DNA from: Tubiluchus corallicola
Lineage: Eukaryota; Priapulida; Priapulimorpha; Priapulimorphida; Tubiluchidae
NCBI GenBank assembly: GCA_030141605.1
Contig: JAQGDQ010000838.1
Span: 25,385 to 89,384, forward strand
Length of the DNA: 64,000 nucleotides
Direction: 5' to 3'
This document shows positions 62,877 to 64,000 of the stretch, piece by piece. Below the pieces are notes generated by a model. It ran no database searches, was not told the DNA's origin, and was given only the letters and a program-made list of their open reading frames with translations. A program made the translations under genes and the position numbers. Positions within the stretch are counted from its first letter, which is position 1. Every line of letters begins with the position of its first letter.

Positions 62877-63087
62877 ATGAATTACAAATATACACAAAAT
62901 GTAATAAAAAATATGTACAGAATTTAAAACTAGAAGGCATCAGTTAAAAACCCGACGTTAAAAAATCTACATCATAAATTATACCATCCCCTTAATGTTT
63001 TACTTCAAAATCGTACGTAAGTTTGGTGACATAAATGACTTAGCATAGAATTTGCGGACCCAATCATTAAACTACTCTCCAAGTGAT

Positions 63088-63249
63088 TATATTATATTAT
63101 ATTATATTATATTATATTATATTATATTATATTATATTATATTATATTATATTATATTATATTATTACATTATATTATATTATATTATATTATATTATAT
63201 TATATTATATTATATTATATTATATTATATTATATTATATCATATTATT
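63088..63249. repeat. ATATT pentanucleotide array
   Basis: (TATAT)n-type pentamers with one interruption (attacattat) near 63165. Source of the Ile-Leu-Tyr frames. Confidence 0.97.
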
Positions 63250-63669
63250 TTATGCACGTCTTGTAGCAGATGGCGTATCGTAAGCATATTATGTGAAAAA
63301 TTTGTGAGCAACAATGTTGTAAGTGGCGCGGAACTTTGGTTAAACTGCATAGCTTGAAATTAGCCCCTAAATTACAACTGTATAACATTACCTCCTACTG
63401 AACGAACGAAATAACATAGTTTAACATTTTTGAATTAGATTTAAATTTAGTTAATAATATTTTAGATCTAGGGATTAGCAATGACTAGCACACGTAATAG
63501 GTACATGTTTTTTGTTAGTGTGTATGTTTCATGTGGTCCCAGATTATACCGCTTTTGTCGCCTCGTCTGACTGACCACACCTTCTTGAGTTTTGTAATAC
63601 TTTTCTATTCTTCTTCTTCTGTTGCTCTAAACATCTATTGTACACATACAGCCTCTGTCCTATATTAGA

Positions 63670-64000
63670 GCACTCCATTGTTTCCTGTCTGCAGCTAAAA
63701 TTTTTAATACCTTTGAATCTATTGTTAGGTTTGGTTCTAGCAGTTGTAAGTCTATATTAATTCTTAATATCCAGGTTGTTTTTGGTTTTGCCTGGAGGAG
63801 GATTAGTAAGCTTCAGTGCCTCGTTTAATGCTAATCTTACTGGTGTTGTTTCTGGCAATCTCATTAAATATCCTACCCATCTTAATCCTCTGATTCTGAT
63901 TTTAGTGCTCCAATGTTCTTCTTTGGTTCTGTTTAATGCTAATCTTACTGGTGCTGTTTCTGGCAATCTCATTAAATATCCTACCCATCTTAGTCTTCTG
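63670..64000 (-). pseudogene. LINE ORF2 C-terminus, runs off the right edge
   Basis: The minus strand encodes RGLRWVGYLMRLPETTPVRL, the familiar zinc-knuckle-side tail of non-LTR retrotransposon ORF2 (pattern R-L-RW-GH-RMP). Further 3', in another frame, it encodes ILAADRKQWSALI then a stop, another common LINE C-terminal motif. A frame change near 63775 separates the two. The GYLMRLPET block is duplicated in tandem (63826-63892 and 63930-63998). Non-functional fragment; the clade cannot be decided from this piece. Confidence 0.7.

Overview
This is eukaryotic DNA from an animal, most likely a marine invertebrate that I cannot place further. It is AT-rich and intron-rich, crowded with microsatellites, minisatellites and non-autonomous DNA transposons, and carries two 5S rRNA-like sequences. 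The protein genes are metazoan: an R-spondin, a tyrosine-kinase-like receptor and a canonical eIF4E. Most long open frames are simple repeats read in a phase that happens to stay open.

Three protein genes are well supported. (1) 16919-18631 (+) is an uninterrupted 570-codon frame. It joins a four-helix, MS4A/CD20-like membrane module to a tyrosine-kinase-like domain with altered HRD and DFG motifs, so it is probably a pseudokinase. (2) 39676-27522 (-) is a complete eIF4E gene. I assembled it from seven coding exons per transcript plus a duplicated alternative exon: two 64-nt exons, 99 nt apart, same phase, encoding the same segment. (3) 47767 to at least 61654 (+) is the 5' part of an R-spondin gene, with signal-peptide, two furin-like and one TSP1 exon. 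The basic C-terminal tail was not found and is probably beyond the right edge.

Layout: 1-16 kb is repeat territory, with tandem repeats, copies of a TTAA-flanked ~600-bp element, a huge GACA/GATA array, a LINE reverse-transcriptase fragment, a 5S-headed SINE and a CA array. 16.8-18.6 kb is the MS4A-like kinase gene. 18.6-26 kb is mostly featureless. 26-27.2 kb holds two TTAA-flanked elements sharing one TTAA. 27.5-39.7 kb is eIF4E, whose introns hold pogo/Tigger-like, hAT-like and long-inverted-repeat elements, some nested. 40-47.7 kb is intergenic, with microsatellites, a possible orphan exon and a 5S-like sequence. 47.8-61.7 kb is R-spondin, whose introns carry 21-bp, 42-bp and 45-bp minisatellites and a nested hAT-in-pogo pair. 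62-64 kb has another TTAA element, a pentanucleotide array and a LINE C-terminus running off the edge.

The three genes have unrelated roles: cap-dependent translation, Wnt potentiation and membrane signalling. There is no operon-like organisation. The most notable points are the duplicated eIF4E exon, the MS4A-like/pseudokinase fusion, and an R-spondin that keeps the ZNRF3/RNF43-contact Arg and Gln but has Thr in place of both LGR-contact Phe residues.
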